DNA of 64,000 bases from Pontivivens insulae (GCF_900302495.1 NZ_OMKW01000003.1:659722-723721), one strand, 5' to 3'; positions 10,764-22,301 are shown, counted from the stretch's first letter. The notes: generated by a model from the letters alone, not told the origin. Program-made: numbers and translations.

Positions 10764-11015
10764 TCACGCCTCATCATGTTTGGCTTCGAGTGCCGCAATA
10801 CGGGCTTCCAGCGCGGCATTCTCTTCGCGGGCTTTCTGCGCCATGGCGCGCACTGCGTCGAACTCCTCACGTGTGACAAAGTCACGATCGGCCAGCCAGC
10901 GGTCCATCATGCTCTTCATCGCATTCTCGGCTTCGGTCCGCGCCCCTTGTGCCACGCCCATCGCGTTGGTCATCAGCTGGCTCATATCGTCAAGGATGCG
11001 GTTGCGCGTCTGCAT
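10764..11015 (-). CDS. ubiK: Accessory factor UbiK-family protein (BMFP domain)
   Basis: An 83-aa protein of the BMFP (YqiC/UbiK) family: an amphipathic N-terminal helix (MQTRNRILDDMSQLMTNAMG), a short linker with FVTREEFDAVRAMA, and a C-terminal coiled coil (ENAALEARIAALEA). UbiK supports ubiquinone biosynthesis complexes and can fuse membranes in vitro. It is divergent from lgt and is followed by a hairpin with a T-run. Confidence 0.85.
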   Translation of the reverse strand: MQTRNRILDDMSQLMTNAMGVAQGARTEAENAMKSMMDRWLADRDFVTREEFDAVRAMAQKAREENAALEARIAALEAKHDEA

Positions 11016-11149
11016 GTCAAAAAACTCCGGTTACTAACCCTTTTGTGACTTCTGATATGGGGTGCGTGAGCGGACGAAGCAAGCCAAAGCCTTGACGTCG
11101 CAGGCATGGAGGGAAATGTAACAGGCGACCCTCACGGCCGGAGCCGCCC

Positions 11150-12043
11150 ATGCCCTTTCCCGAAATTGACCCGATCGCGCTGGAATTCACGATCTTTGGC
11201 TTCACGTTGGCCATACGCTGGTATGCGCTTGCCTATATCGCGGGGATCCTGCTGGGCTGGCTCTATGCAGTACGTGTTCTGAAGGTTGAGCGTCTGTGGG
11301 ACAGTCGCGGCCCTGCGATGACACCGAAGCTGACGGAGGATTTCTTGACATGGATCGTCGTCGGCATCATTGCGGGCGGCAGGCTGGGCTATGTGCTATT
11401 CTATCAGCCAGCCTATTTCGCTGAAAATCCGGGCGAGATCATCCGCATCTGGGATGGCGGGATGAGCTTCCATGGCGGGTTCCTGGGCGTCTGTGCGGCC
11501 ATCATCCTGTTTTCCCGCCGCCATGGACTTGAGTTGATGAAGGTCTCCGACATGGTGGCACTGGTCGTGCCCATTGGCATCTTCTTTGGACGCATCGCAA
11601 ATTTTGTGAACGCAGAGCTTTGGGGACGCCCCACCACGGCTCCATGGGGTGTTGAGTTTCCCGGCGTGAGCGCCCAGACCTGCCCGGATTTCTGGACGGA
11701 GACCTGCGCGCGGCATCCATCGCAACTTTACGAGGCCGGGTTGGAGGGCATTCTTCTCGGCCTTGTGATGGCCGCAGCGGTCTGGGGCTGGCACATGCTC
11801 AAACGCCCCGGCTTTGTCGCAGGCATGTTCTTTGCAGGCTACGGTATCGGTCGCTTCATCGTGGAGTTTTTCCGTCAAGGCGACGCGCAATACGTGTCCG
11901 AGGGCAACCCATTCGGGCAGGTGCTCCGCTTTGGAGACAGCCCCTGGGCTGGCCTCAGCATGGGTCAGATTCTGTCGACCCCGATGATCCTGATCGGCAT
12001 CGCGCTGATGATCTGGGCCATTCGGCGATCCCGTCCGGCATGA
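11150..12043 (+). CDS. lgt: Prolipoprotein diacylglyceryl transferase
   Basis: A 297-aa inner-membrane enzyme with about seven hydrophobic helices that attaches diacylglycerol to the lipobox cysteine of prolipoproteins. Family motifs are present: GGMSFHGGFLGV near 103-115 and the Lgt signature GRIANFVNAELWGRPT near 148-163, plus RHPSQLYEAG. Its last four bases overlap the start of the methyltransferase gene (ATGA), so they form an operon continuing to pgeF. A candidate substrate, a small lipoprotein, is encoded 3 kb downstream. Confidence 0.95.
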   Translation: MPFPEIDPIALEFTIFGFTLAIRWYALAYIAGILLGWLYAVRVLKVERLWDSRGPAMTPKLTEDFLTWIVVGIIAGGRLGYVLFYQPAYFAENPGEIIRIWDGGMSFHGGFLGVCAAIILFSRRHGLELMKVSDMVALVVPIGIFFGRIANFVNAELWGRPTTAPWGVEFPGVSAQTCPDFWTETCARHPSQLYEAGLEGILLGLVMAAAVWGWHMLKRPGFVAGMFFAGYGIGRFIVEFFRQGDAQYVSEGNPFGQVLRFGDSPWAGLSMGQILSTPMILIGIALMIWAIRRSRPA

Positions 12044-13089
12044 CCGCACTCAATACCCTGATCCTGCGTCAGATCGCCCAGCGCGGTCCGATGAACGTCG
12101 CCGAGTACATGACGCTGTGCCTCCAGCACCCGGAACATGGCTACTACACGACCCGCGATCCATTCGGTGCCGCCGGGGACTTCATCACCGCGCCGGAAAT
12201 CCATCAGATCTTCGGAGAGATGATCGGCCTCTGGCTCGCCAGTGTCTGGATGGAACGCATCCAAGGGCCCGTCACGCTTGCAGAGGCGGGGCCCGGACGG
12301 GGCACGCTGATGGCGGATATCCTGCGAGTTGCCGACCGCGTTCCCGGTTTCGCCCAGGCCCGGCGCATAGCCCTGATCGAAACCTCCCCGACCCTGCGCG
12401 ACGTGCAGCGCAAAACTTTTCCATCGGGGGATGTGAGCTGGTTCGACACGATCGCCGATCTGCCCGATGACCGCCCACTGCTCTTCGTTGCGAATGAATT
12501 CATCGACGCTCTGCCCATCCGGCAGTTCATTCGAACCGGGAACCGCTGGGCAGAGCGCGTTGTAGGCGCGCAGGATGGACAGCTTACTTTCGGCCTTGCC
12601 CCACCCGTCACGATGGCCGTCCTCGATGACTTGTTTCCCGCGCCACAGGACGGCGCGTTGGTCGAATGGTGCCCCGCCGCCGAACCCATCCTGCAAGACC
12701 TTCAAACCCGCATCACCGGGCAGGGCGGGGCCGCGTTGCTGATCGACTATGGCGCATGGGACGGGACGGGGGACACGCTGCAGGCCCTAAAGGCGCAACA
12801 GCCCGTCGACCCGCTCATGCACTCCGGCGATGCCGATCTGACCGCGCATGTGAACTTCAGCCACCTCGCCGCAGCCGCTCCAGCGCTCCACGCCGGGTTT
12901 GAGACGCAGGGCGTCTTCCTGGAACGATTGGGGATAACGGCACGGGCACAACAATTGGCCGCACGGGATAAGGGCATGGCCGTCGCGCACCGCCGGCTTG
13001 TCCACCCTGATGAGATGGGCGGGCTCTTCAAGGTTCTCGGTCTGAGCACAGGCCCTGCCCCATTGCCGGGTTTCACCCCATTGACCTGA
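12040..13089 (+). CDS. Class I SAM-dependent methyltransferase, MidA/NDUFAF7 family
   Basis: A 349-aa protein of the DUF185/MidA family. N-terminal MNVAEYMTLCLQHPEHGYYT and GAAGDFITAPEIHQIFGE are diagnostic, the SAM-binding motif is EAGPGRGTLMADIL near 83-96, and FVANEFIDALPIRQF follows. The mitochondrial member NDUFAF7 methylates an arginine of complex I; the bacterial target is not established. The start overlaps the lgt stop by 4 bp. Confidence 0.9.
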   Translation: MTALNTLILRQIAQRGPMNVAEYMTLCLQHPEHGYYTTRDPFGAAGDFITAPEIHQIFGEMIGLWLASVWMERIQGPVTLAEAGPGRGTLMADILRVADRVPGFAQARRIALIETSPTLRDVQRKTFPSGDVSWFDTIADLPDDRPLLFVANEFIDALPIRQFIRTGNRWAERVVGAQDGQLTFGLAPPVTMAVLDDLFPAPQDGALVEWCPAAEPILQDLQTRITGQGGAALLIDYGAWDGTGDTLQALKAQQPVDPLMHSGDADLTAHVNFSHLAAAAPALHAGFETQGVFLERLGITARAQQLAARDKGMAVAHRRLVHPDEMGGLFKVLGLSTGPAPLPGFTPLT

Positions 13090-13139
13090 GCCGCAGGGCG
13101 CGCGACGGTCGCAGCACGGCCACCAAAGGACCCTGCCCC

Positions 13140-13898
13140 ATGACGCTGGAAATCCTGACATCCGACGCACTCGCGCCGATCCGCCACGGGTTCTTCACCC
13201 GGCGTGGCGGCGCGTCCTCGGGCATCTTCAAGGGGCTCAATTGCGGTGCGGGATCCTCTGATCAGGCGGAGGCGGTGCGCATAAACCGCGCCCGCGTGGC
13301 AGGGGCGATGTCGGTCGAACCTGATCACCTTATTTCACTGCATCAGGTCCACTCAGCGGATGTGGTTCATGTGACCGCGCCGTTCAGCGAAAAGCCGAAA
13401 GCAGACGCAATGGTGACGGCAACACCCGGCATTGCGCTGGGCATTCTCACCGCGGACTGCGCGCCTGTGCTGTTTGCGGATGCCGAAGCCGGTGTGATCG
13501 GCGCGGCCCATGCCGGTTGGAAAGGTGCCATTGGCGGCGTCATCGACGCGACAATTACGGCCATGGAGGGGCTGGGCGCGCGTCGCGATGCCATCGCAGC
13601 AACGATCGGTCCCTGTATCAGCCAGCGCAATTACGAGGTCGGGCAAGATTTCGTGGAGCGTTTTGTCGATGACACACCAGATTATGCCCGCTTTTTCGCA
13701 GGTGGTCGCTCAGCCGATCACGCACAGTTCGACCTGCCCGGATTTGTATTGTCCCGATTGCGCAACGCGGGCATCGAAGCACCGGAATGGACCGGCCATT
13801 GCACATATGCAGAACCGGACCGCTTCTATTCCTATCGCCGCACAACGCACTTGAAAGAGGCCGATTACGGCCGCCTGATCGCGAGCATCTCTCTATGA
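13140..13898 (+). CDS. pgeF: Peptidoglycan editing factor PgeF (multicopper-oxidase-like laccase domain)
   Basis: A 252-aa YfiH/PgeF protein. The zinc-site pattern of the family is visible: LHQVHSADV, then LTADCAPVLFAD and GAAHAGWKG (Cys and His ligands), and IGPCISQRNYEVG. PgeF removes wrongly incorporated residues from peptidoglycan precursors; older annotations call it polyphenol oxidase. It overlaps the next gene by 4 bp (ATGA). Confidence 0.92.
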   Translation: MTLEILTSDALAPIRHGFFTRRGGASSGIFKGLNCGAGSSDQAEAVRINRARVAGAMSVEPDHLISLHQVHSADVVHVTAPFSEKPKADAMVTATPGIALGILTADCAPVLFADAEAGVIGAAHAGWKGAIGGVIDATITAMEGLGARRDAIAATIGPCISQRNYEVGQDFVERFVDDTPDYARFFAGGRSADHAQFDLPGFVLSRLRNAGIEAPEWTGHCTYAEPDRFYSYRRTTHLKEADYGRLIASISL

Positions 13899-15031
13899 GC
13901 TACTTCACACCGGATGAGTACACGACCCGCCGCAACCGTCTGAGCGCAAAGATGGAAGCAGAGGGCCTCGACGCGCTGCTGCTCTTCGCGCCGGAAAGCC
14001 AGTATTGGCTGACCGGCTATGACACGTTCGGGTTCTGCTTTTTTCAATGTCTGATTTACACCGACGGTCGGACCTATCTGCTCACCCGATCCGCCGATAT
14101 GCGACAGGCACAACTGACATCGAACGTTGGCGAGATCCGCGTTTGGGTCGATGGCATCGACGCACCAGCCGCGAAACTTGCCGATTGGGTTGCCGAATTG
14201 GGCCTTACAGGCAAGCGGATCGGCTATGAAACGGACACTGCCGGCCTCACCGCGATGCGCGGGCGGGAGGTCGATGCCGCCCTGCCCGGTCTGGTGGAAT
14301 GCAACGGCCTCGTCGATCGGTTGCGCCTGACCAAATCTGAGGCCGAAATCGCCGCCGTGCGACGCGCGACCGAACTGGGTGACATCGCTTACGAGACGGC
14401 CCTGCCCCTGATCCGCCCGGGAAACAGCGAGGGTGTCATCCTCGATGCGATGCAGGGTGCCGTTTTTGCCAATGGCGGCGACTATCCCGGCAATCCCTTT
14501 ATCATCGGCTCTGGCGAACGCGCCCTGCTCTGCCGCTACACGACCGGACGCCGAACGTTGCAGGCACAGGACCAACTGACCTTGGAATGGGCGGGGGTAG
14601 AGGCGCAATATCATGGGGCGTTGATGAAAACCGTCGTGATCGGGGAACCCACCGCGCACCACGTCAAAATGCACGCCGCAGCCCACGAGGCGCTGTTGGC
14701 CTGCGAGGACGCGATGCGGCCCGGCAACATCATGCGCGACGTCTACGATGCCCATGTCCGTGTCATGGCAGATCACGACCTCGACGCGCATCGCCTGAAT
14801 GCCTGCGGCTATTCGATGGGGGCGAGCTACGCGCCCTGCTGGATGGACACACACATGTTCCACGCCGGCGCGATGACAGAGATGGAAGCGGGTATGACCT
14901 TTTTCCTGCACATGATCCTGATGGATAGTGAATCCGGCACAGCAATGACTTTGGGCCGCACATCCCTGATCACGGCAAATGGGGCAGAGCCGCTCTCCCG
15001 CCTGTCACTCGAGTTGCCATGCGTTGGCTGA
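13895..15031 (+). CDS. M24 family peptidase-like protein lacking the usual metal ligands (creatinase-like)
   Basis: A 378-aa protein with the creatinase N-terminal domain (MSYFTPDEYTTRRNRLSAKM, then LTGYDTFGFCFFQ) and a C-terminal pita-bread fold. At the position of the first metal-binding Asp motif of Xaa-Pro peptidases it reads TLEWAGVEAQYHGALMKT, without the Asp pair, as in metal-independent creatinase or ectoine-hydrolase-like relatives. Conserved HVKMHAAAHEALLAC and GYSMGASYAP segments remain. Likely a C-N hydrolase on a small amidine or osmolyte rather than a dipeptidase. ATG 13895 overlaps the pgeF stop; the open frame upstream lies inside pgeF. Confidence 0.8.
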   Translation: MSYFTPDEYTTRRNRLSAKMEAEGLDALLLFAPESQYWLTGYDTFGFCFFQCLIYTDGRTYLLTRSADMRQAQLTSNVGEIRVWVDGIDAPAAKLADWVAELGLTGKRIGYETDTAGLTAMRGREVDAALPGLVECNGLVDRLRLTKSEAEIAAVRRATELGDIAYETALPLIRPGNSEGVILDAMQGAVFANGGDYPGNPFIIGSGERALLCRYTTGRRTLQAQDQLTLEWAGVEAQYHGALMKTVVIGEPTAHHVKMHAAAHEALLACEDAMRPGNIMRDVYDAHVRVMADHDLDAHRLNACGYSMGASYAPCWMDTHMFHAGAMTEMEAGMTFFLHMILMDSESGTAMTLGRTSLITANGAEPLSRLSLELPCVG

Positions 15032-15504
15032 TCGCGGGTCTGCTGACCCTGACCCTTTCAGCATGCGAACAGAACAATACGACCCTGCCGCAAATTGCGG
15101 CGGGTCCGCGCCTGGCCCTCGTCGCCGATGATGTGACGGTGCAGATCCGCATCGATCCCAGCCAGTTCCCGACGGTTGCCGATCAGGTGGCAGATGATGT
15201 GGCCACCCTGCTGGGTCCGCCGACGGCAATCCGCGAAATAGGACGCGCCGGGCTGATCCTGCTGATGAACGGCCGCTTTGACCGCCAGAGGGCCGAGGAT
15301 GGCCGCCTGATCTACATCATGGATTGGGATGTGAGAGAACCCGGCGGAACCCAGGTCACGCTCTTCCGCGTTGGCATCGTACCGCAGGACCCGATGTCGT
15401 CGGGCATCTCAGAGCGCGATGCCCAGGGTCTCGCCTGGTTCGTGGCAGATCGCCTAACACGTGACGAGGCCGTACGCGCCATCGTACTGGCGCGCCGCAG
15501 CTAG
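15019..15504 (+). CDS. Putative lipoprotein of unknown function
   Basis: A 161-aa protein starting MRWLIAGLLTLTLSACEQNN, a lipoprotein signal peptide with lipobox LSAC (Cys16). The rest is a compact soluble domain without a family I recognise. It overlaps the M24 gene by 13 bp and its stop codon TAG shares the palindrome CTAG with the stop of the convergent GNAT gene. Probably an outer-membrane or periplasmic-facing anchored protein. Confidence 0.75.
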   Translation: MRWLIAGLLTLTLSACEQNNTTLPQIAAGPRLALVADDVTVQIRIDPSQFPTVADQVADDVATLLGPPTAIREIGRAGLILLMNGRFDRQRAEDGRLIYIMDWDVREPGGTQVTLFRVGIVPQDPMSSGISERDAQGLAWFVADRLTRDEAVRAIVLARRS

Positions 15505-16031
15505 ACGAGATCTTTGACGAAATAGTGCAAATGCGGGCGAAGTTGCGGCTGATCCAGATAGGTCGTGGTCTCGATCGGTCCCTCGACCTCCCGAAAGCCA
15601 AGCTTTGGGTAAAGATCCCGCATCTCCACATTGGGCGTCAGCGTATCCGCCACCAGCCGCGTCAGCCCCATCCTGCGGGCGACGGCCTCGCGCTCTTGGA
15701 TGAGGGCGCGCCCCGCCCCGGTGCCACGTGCCGCATCTGTGACAAAGACACGTTTCAACTCACCCGTACCCGGCGCGAGTTGCTTGAGCATACCGCAGCC
15801 GATCACAGCACCAGACAGATCGCGGGCCAGCAGCAGGCAGCCATTGGGCGGCAGATAGCCATCCGCATTTTCCCAGAACTCGGCAAGCGCGCTCTCTGGC
15901 GCTTCATCACTGATCGCCAGCCCCATTCCACGCATACGTGTGACGATCGTTTCGTAATACTGTTTTAGAATGTCGTCGAGATCCACACGGGGCGGCAAGG
16001 TCTCGCAAAGCTCGATGCGAAAACCGCTCAT
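15501..16031 (-). CDS. GNAT family N-acetyltransferase
   Basis: A 176-aa acetyltransferase. The acetyl-CoA-binding motif is ELKRVFVTDAARGTGAGRAL (R-x-x-G-x-G/A type) near residues 98-117, followed by RLVADTLTPNVEMRDLYPKL and FREVEGP, the usual beta-strand/helix C-terminus. Substrate unknown. ATG 16031 is chosen over 16052 because a G-rich stretch precedes it and the protein starts MSGFRIELCE there. It ends at the CTAG shared with the lipoprotein gene. Confidence 0.88.
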   Translation of the reverse strand: MSGFRIELCETLPPRVDLDDILKQYYETIVTRMRGMGLAISDEAPESALAEFWENADGYLPPNGCLLLARDLSGAVIGCGMLKQLAPGTGELKRVFVTDAARGTGAGRALIQEREAVARRMGLTRLVADTLTPNVEMRDLYPKLGFREVEGPIETTTYLDQPQLRPHLHYFVKDLV

Positions 16032-16058
16032 GCGCCAGATCCCCCCACGCACATGCGG

Positions 16059-16562
16059 TCAGTCTTCACCATCCGCAACCCGCGCTTCCAGCACGTCAAA
16101 CGGCACGCCCGGCTCATTTTTCGCATTGCGGATCACCAGCGACGTCTTAACGCTCGCCACATTCTCGGCCGCCGTCAGCTCTTCAGTCAGAAAGGCCTGG
16201 AAGCTGGACAGATCCGGCGCCACGCATTTCAGGATGAAGTCAATCTCACCGTTCAACATGTGACACTCCCGCACCAGTGGCCAGGAGTTGCAGGCCGCCT
16301 CGAAAGCGCTCAGATCTTTCTCAGCCTGGCTGCGCAAAGACACCATGGCAAAGACCTGCACCTCAAAGCCCAGCTCCCGCGCATTCACCCGCGCATGGTA
16401 GTCTGTGATGAAGCCGGTCTCTTCCAGTGCGCGGACACGGCGCAGGCAGGGCGGGGCGGAAATGCCAACGCGGCGCGACAATTCAACATTGGTCATGCGC
16501 CCATCGGCCTGCAATTCGGCGAGGATCTTGCGGTCGATCGGATCAAGCTTTGTGCTCGGCAT
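16059..16562 (-). CDS. Lrp/AsnC family transcriptional regulator
   Basis: A 167-aa protein with the Lrp HTH (LDPIDRKILAELQADGRMTN, then VELSRRVGISAPPCLRRVRA) in residues 6-60 and the RAM ligand-binding domain after it (CHMLNGEIDFILKCVAPD). Such proteins sense amino acids as octamers. It is divergent from the 2OG oxygenase gene with 183 bp between the starts. Confidence 0.92.
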   Translation of the reverse strand: MPSTKLDPIDRKILAELQADGRMTNVELSRRVGISAPPCLRRVRALEETGFITDYHARVNARELGFEVQVFAMVSLRSQAEKDLSAFEAACNSWPLVRECHMLNGEIDFILKCVAPDLSSFQAFLTEELTAAENVASVKTSLVIRNAKNEPGVPFDVLEARVADGED

Positions 16563-16745
16563 CTGGCTCTAAGGTCCTTTTTCGAAAGTTAGGGGAGTCT
16601 CTAAGGTTTGAGCAAGAATATTTCAAGACTCGGACCGATTTTTTCGCGCCTCGGCAATTATCGACCGCTTGCTTGACACCTCGTTGCGAGACACGACATT
16701 GAGGGGAAGCTGCAAAGTAAACGAGTCAGGAATAAGGGGCCGCAT

Positions 16746-17411
16746 ATGTCGCGTGCAGAGGAAATTCGCAACTCCATAATTGCATCCTTCCGCGCAGGTG
16801 AGCAGCGCGAAGCGCCCTACCGTCACTGGCTGATCGACAATGTGCTGCCAGCGGATGTCGCGGCCGAAGTCGCGGAACTGCCCTATGAAGCCCCCGCGCT
16901 AGAGATTGAGGGCGGCACGCGTGAGGCCAACAACAAGACCCGCAAGTACTTCGACGCGGACAGCATCGCGAAATATGACGTCGCCGCAGATGTCGCCACG
17001 GCCCTGCAATCGCCAGAGATGATTGCTGCGGTTGAAGACATTTTCGAAACCGACCTGACCGACACATATTTGCGCATCGAATATGCTCAGGACACGCAGG
17101 GGTTCTGGCTGCAGCCACATACCGATATCGGCGTGAAGAAATTCACCTTCCTGCTCTACCTGTCAGAGGGCGAAGGGCATGAGAAACTGGGAACGGATAT
17201 CTACGCGGATGCCGACACTCACGTTGGGGCCTCTCCTTTCGCGCGGAATGCGGCCATGATCTTTGTGCCTGCCGACAACACATGGCATGGCTTTGAACCG
17301 CGTGAGATCAAGGGCGTGCGAAAGTCGCTGATCGTCAACTACGTGACGAAAGACTGGCGCGCGGTCGAACAGCTCGCCTTCCCTGGCGAATTCGTCAAGA
17401 CCGCGGCCTGA
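16746..17411 (+). CDS. 2-oxoglutarate/Fe(II)-dependent dioxygenase (prolyl-hydroxylase-like)
   Basis: A 221-aa protein with a double-stranded beta-helix core. The iron-binding facial triad is visible as His-x-Asp in LQPHTDIGVKKFTFLLYLS (about residues 121-139) and a distal His in NTWHGFEPREI, with Arg in GVRKSLIVNYV as 2-oxoglutarate ligand. The family hydroxylates proteins or small molecules; the substrate is not evident. A TTGACA at 16673-16678 could be the -35 box. Confidence 0.85.
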   Translation: MSRAEEIRNSIIASFRAGEQREAPYRHWLIDNVLPADVAAEVAELPYEAPALEIEGGTREANNKTRKYFDADSIAKYDVAADVATALQSPEMIAAVEDIFETDLTDTYLRIEYAQDTQGFWLQPHTDIGVKKFTFLLYLSEGEGHEKLGTDIYADADTHVGASPFARNAAMIFVPADNTWHGFEPREIKGVRKSLIVNYVTKDWRAVEQLAFPGEFVKTAA

Positions 17412-17430
17412 CGCCTTCACCAAGACTGTA

Positions 17431-19499
<2,069 letters not shown>

Positions 19500-19506
19500 T
19501 CCGAAA

Positions 19507-19536
19507 AAGGGGAGCCCGCGCGCTCCCCTTTCTTTA
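19507..19536. terminator. Bidirectional intrinsic terminator between trxB and the GT2 gene
   Basis: A 9-bp stem (AAGGGGAGC at 19507-19515 with GCTCCCCTT at 19522-19530) has a T-rich tail on the plus strand and an A-run (19504-19508) that gives a T-run on the minus strand. It serves two convergent genes. Confidence 0.85.
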
Positions 19537-19562
19537 TCCCCCAAATATCCCCGCCGGAGGCG

Positions 19563-20321
19563 TCAGCCCCGCTCCAACAAACGCAGCACCCTCAACCAGC
19601 GCCCGAAGGCCGCAATGACGGCAACTGCAAATCCGCGCCATCCGGCACGCCAGTGCCCGCGTGTCAGCCAGATCTTCAGAACCTGAAGTGGAAATTCCAG
19701 CCAAAGCCGGATCAGCAATTGCCAACGCGGCTTTCGCTTCGCGGCCTCCGCCTGAAACGCCGCTGATCGCACGACCTTCTCGGCGAAGTCTCCATATGTC
19801 AGGATCGAAAAATGCCACATCGGCGCGTTGAGCTGGTGCACATTGGTCCCCGGCTCGGCATGAACCCGGTCGAATAGCGGATGGTCGGAAAACCGTGCGG
19901 CATCCAAATGATATAGCCGGATCACATTGTAGTCGAGCACCTGCCCGCGCGGCGCCTCATCACCGGGATAAACCAGATATTGCCGTGTCTTGTAACTCGC
20001 CGGTTCCGGTGCACCCTCCGCAAACAAGGCGGAGATCTCCTCCCGCAATTCCGGCGTGACCAGATCATCTGCATCGAGGTTCAGAACCCAGCGGTTGCGG
20101 CACGCCTCTTCACCATGCCGCTTCTGCTCTCCAAATCCGGTCCAGTCACGGTGCAACACGCGCGCGCCAGCGTCGCGCGCGATCTCCAGCGTGCGGTCCG
20201 TGCTACCAGAGTCCACGATCACCAGATCGTCGACCCAACCTTCAATCGCAGCCAGCGTGCGCGGCAGGCGGGCCTCCTCATTCTTGGTGATAATGAAGAT
20301 CGACAAGGGAAGTCGTGTCAT
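19563..20321 (-). CDS. Glycosyltransferase family 2, WaaE/KdtX-like
   Basis: A 252-aa GT-A enzyme. N-terminal LSIFIITKNEEARLPRTLAA, VIVDSGSTDRTLEIA and the acidic metal-binding LNLDADDLVTPEL are those of the WaaE/KdtX lipopolysaccharide-core glucosyltransferase group; HAEPGTNVHQLNAPMWHFSI follows near 160-180. It probably adds a hexose to the lipopolysaccharide core at the inner face of the cytoplasmic membrane. No other envelope sugar genes adjoin it. Confidence 0.9.
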   Translation of the reverse strand: MTRLPLSIFIITKNEEARLPRTLAAIEGWVDDLVIVDSGSTDRTLEIARDAGARVLHRDWTGFGEQKRHGEEACRNRWVLNLDADDLVTPELREEISALFAEGAPEPASYKTRQYLVYPGDEAPRGQVLDYNVIRLYHLDAARFSDHPLFDRVHAEPGTNVHQLNAPMWHFSILTYGDFAEKVVRSAAFQAEAAKRKPRWQLLIRLWLEFPLQVLKIWLTRGHWRAGWRGFAVAVIAAFGRWLRVLRLLERG

Positions 20322-20569
20322 CGTCGCCTGCTCCGCTACAGTGAGCGCACCCTAGACAAGCCAGAGTGCCGCGACAATCGCGGGATGATCCTCCAAGCAT
20401 TCAGCCGTTTATGGATCAACAACGCTGCCATTTCATCCTTTGCACCACTGCCATTCCTACTCTGCATATCAGATGATCACTGCATCCTTTTCTCTCAGGA
20501 CATGTTGAGTTTTCGCACACAACGCGTCATCAACCGGCAAGCGTTCCGAACTTCAAAGGCAGATGTCCG

Positions 20570-22276
20570 ATGCAACCGCAATCCCACGCCCCAATCCCCG
20601 AGCTCTTCGTCAGCTATGATAGTGCTCAGAAACTCAAGCAGGAGGCCGCAGGGCTGCCCTCATGGGATCTGACACCGCGCCAGGTTTGCGATCTGGAGCT
20701 CTTAATGAATGGCGGCTTCAATCCGCTGAAGGGGTTCCTGAGTGAACAAGACTATGACAGCGTGGTCGAGAATATGCGCCTCGCGGATGGTTCGCTCTGG
20801 CCCATGCCGATCACGCTGGACGTGTCCGAAAAATTCGCAGGCAGCATCGAGGAAGGCCAGGATATCGCCCTGCGCGACCCAGAGGGTGTGATCCTCGCCA
20901 TCCTCTCTGTCACCGACAAGTGGGCCCCGAACAAGTCGCGCGAAGCCGAAAAGGTCTTTGGCGCGGATGACGTCGCGCATCCGGCGGTGAACTATCTGCA
21001 CAACCACGCCGGTGCGATCTATCTGGGCGGCCCGATCACCGGCATTCAGCAGCCGGTGCACTATGACTACCGCGCCCGTCGCGATACGCCCAATGAGCTG
21101 CGCGCCTTCTTCCGCAAGATGGGCTGGCAGCGCATTGTGGCCTTCCAGACCCGCAACCCGCTGCACCGCGCGCATCAGGAACTGACCTTCCGCGCCGCGA
21201 AGGAAGCGCAGGCGAACCTCCTGATCCACCCGATCGTGGGCATGACCAAGCCGGGCGACATCGACCACTTCACCCGTGTCCGCTGCTACGAGGCGGTGCT
21301 GGACAAATACCCGGCCTCCACCACGAACCTGAGCCTGCTCAACCTCGCCATGCGCATGGCTGGCCCGCGTGAGGCTGTGTGGCACGGCATCATCCGCAAG
21401 AACCACGGCTGCACCCACTTTATTGTCGGCCGCGATCACGCGGGGCCGGGCAAGAACTCCGCCGGTGAAGATTTCTACGGCCCCTATGACGCGCAAGACC
21501 TCTTCAAGGCGCATCAGGAGGAAATCGGCATCGAAATGGTCGATTTCAAACACATGGTCTGGGTTCAGGAGCGGGCCGAGTACATGCCGGTCAATGAGGT
21601 GCCAGAGGGCGCGACCGTCCTCAACATCTCCGGCACCGAACTTCGCCGCCGCCTTCAGGAGGGGCTGGATATCCCCGAATGGTTCTCGTTCCCTGAAGTG
21701 GTCGAGGAACTGCGCCGCACCAAGCCTCCGCGCTCCAAGCAGGGCTTCACCCTGTTCCTGACGGGCCTCTCTGGGTCGGGCAAATCCACCATCGCGAACG
21801 CCGTCATGGTCAAGTTGATGGAGATGGGCGGCCGCCCGGTGACGTTGCTCGACGGCGATCTGGTGCGCAAAAACCTCTCTTCCGAGCTTGGCTTCTCAAA
21901 GGAGCACCGGGATCTCAACATCCGCCGTATCGGCTATGTCGCATCCGAAATCACCAAGAACGGCGGCATCGCAATTTGCGCGCCCATCGCGCCCTACACC
22001 GCGACCCGCCGCGCCGTCCGCGAAGACATCGAAGCGTTCGGCGCCTTCATCGAAGTGCATGTCGCAACCTCACTGGAAGAGTGCGAGCGGCGCGACCGCA
22101 AGGGCCTCTACAAACTGGCGCGTGAAGGGAAGATCAAGGAGTTCACCGGCATCTCCGATCCCTACGAAGCCCCGACACAGGCCGAACTGGTCCTCGACAC
22201 CGAAGGCACCGATGTCGACTACTGCGCTCAGCAGGTCATCCTCAAACTGGAGAGCCTCGGCCTGATCGCGGCCTGA
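20570..22276 (+). CDS. Bifunctional sulfate adenylyltransferase / adenylylsulfate kinase
   Basis: A 568-aa fusion. The N-terminal ATP sulfurylase (about 1-390) has QTRNPLHRAHQEL and GRDHAGPG; the C-terminal APS kinase (about 395-568) has Walker A GLSGSGKST from residue 399, LDGDLVRKNLSSELGFS and EVHVATSLEECERRDRKGLY. It converts sulfate to APS and PAPS for cysteine synthesis or sulfation. The single-chain SAT-APSK form is common in Rhodobacterales, in contrast to the split CysDNC form. A bidirectional terminator follows. Confidence 0.95.
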   Translation: MQPQSHAPIPELFVSYDSAQKLKQEAAGLPSWDLTPRQVCDLELLMNGGFNPLKGFLSEQDYDSVVENMRLADGSLWPMPITLDVSEKFAGSIEEGQDIALRDPEGVILAILSVTDKWAPNKSREAEKVFGADDVAHPAVNYLHNHAGAIYLGGPITGIQQPVHYDYRARRDTPNELRAFFRKMGWQRIVAFQTRNPLHRAHQELTFRAAKEAQANLLIHPIVGMTKPGDIDHFTRVRCYEAVLDKYPASTTNLSLLNLAMRMAGPREAVWHGIIRKNHGCTHFIVGRDHAGPGKNSAGEDFYGPYDAQDLFKAHQEEIGIEMVDFKHMVWVQERAEYMPVNEVPEGATVLNISGTELRRRLQEGLDIPEWFSFPEVVEELRRTKPPRSKQGFTLFLTGLSGSGKSTIANAVMVKLMEMGGRPVTLLDGDLVRKNLSSELGFSKEHRDLNIRRIGYVASEITKNGGIAICAPIAPYTATRRAVREDIEAFGAFIEVHVATSLEECERRDRKGLYKLAREGKIKEFTGISDPYEAPTQAELVLDTEGTDVDYCAQQVILKLESLGLIAA

Positions 22277-22301
22277 TCCGGTCCACTCACCCAAAAAAAG
22301 A

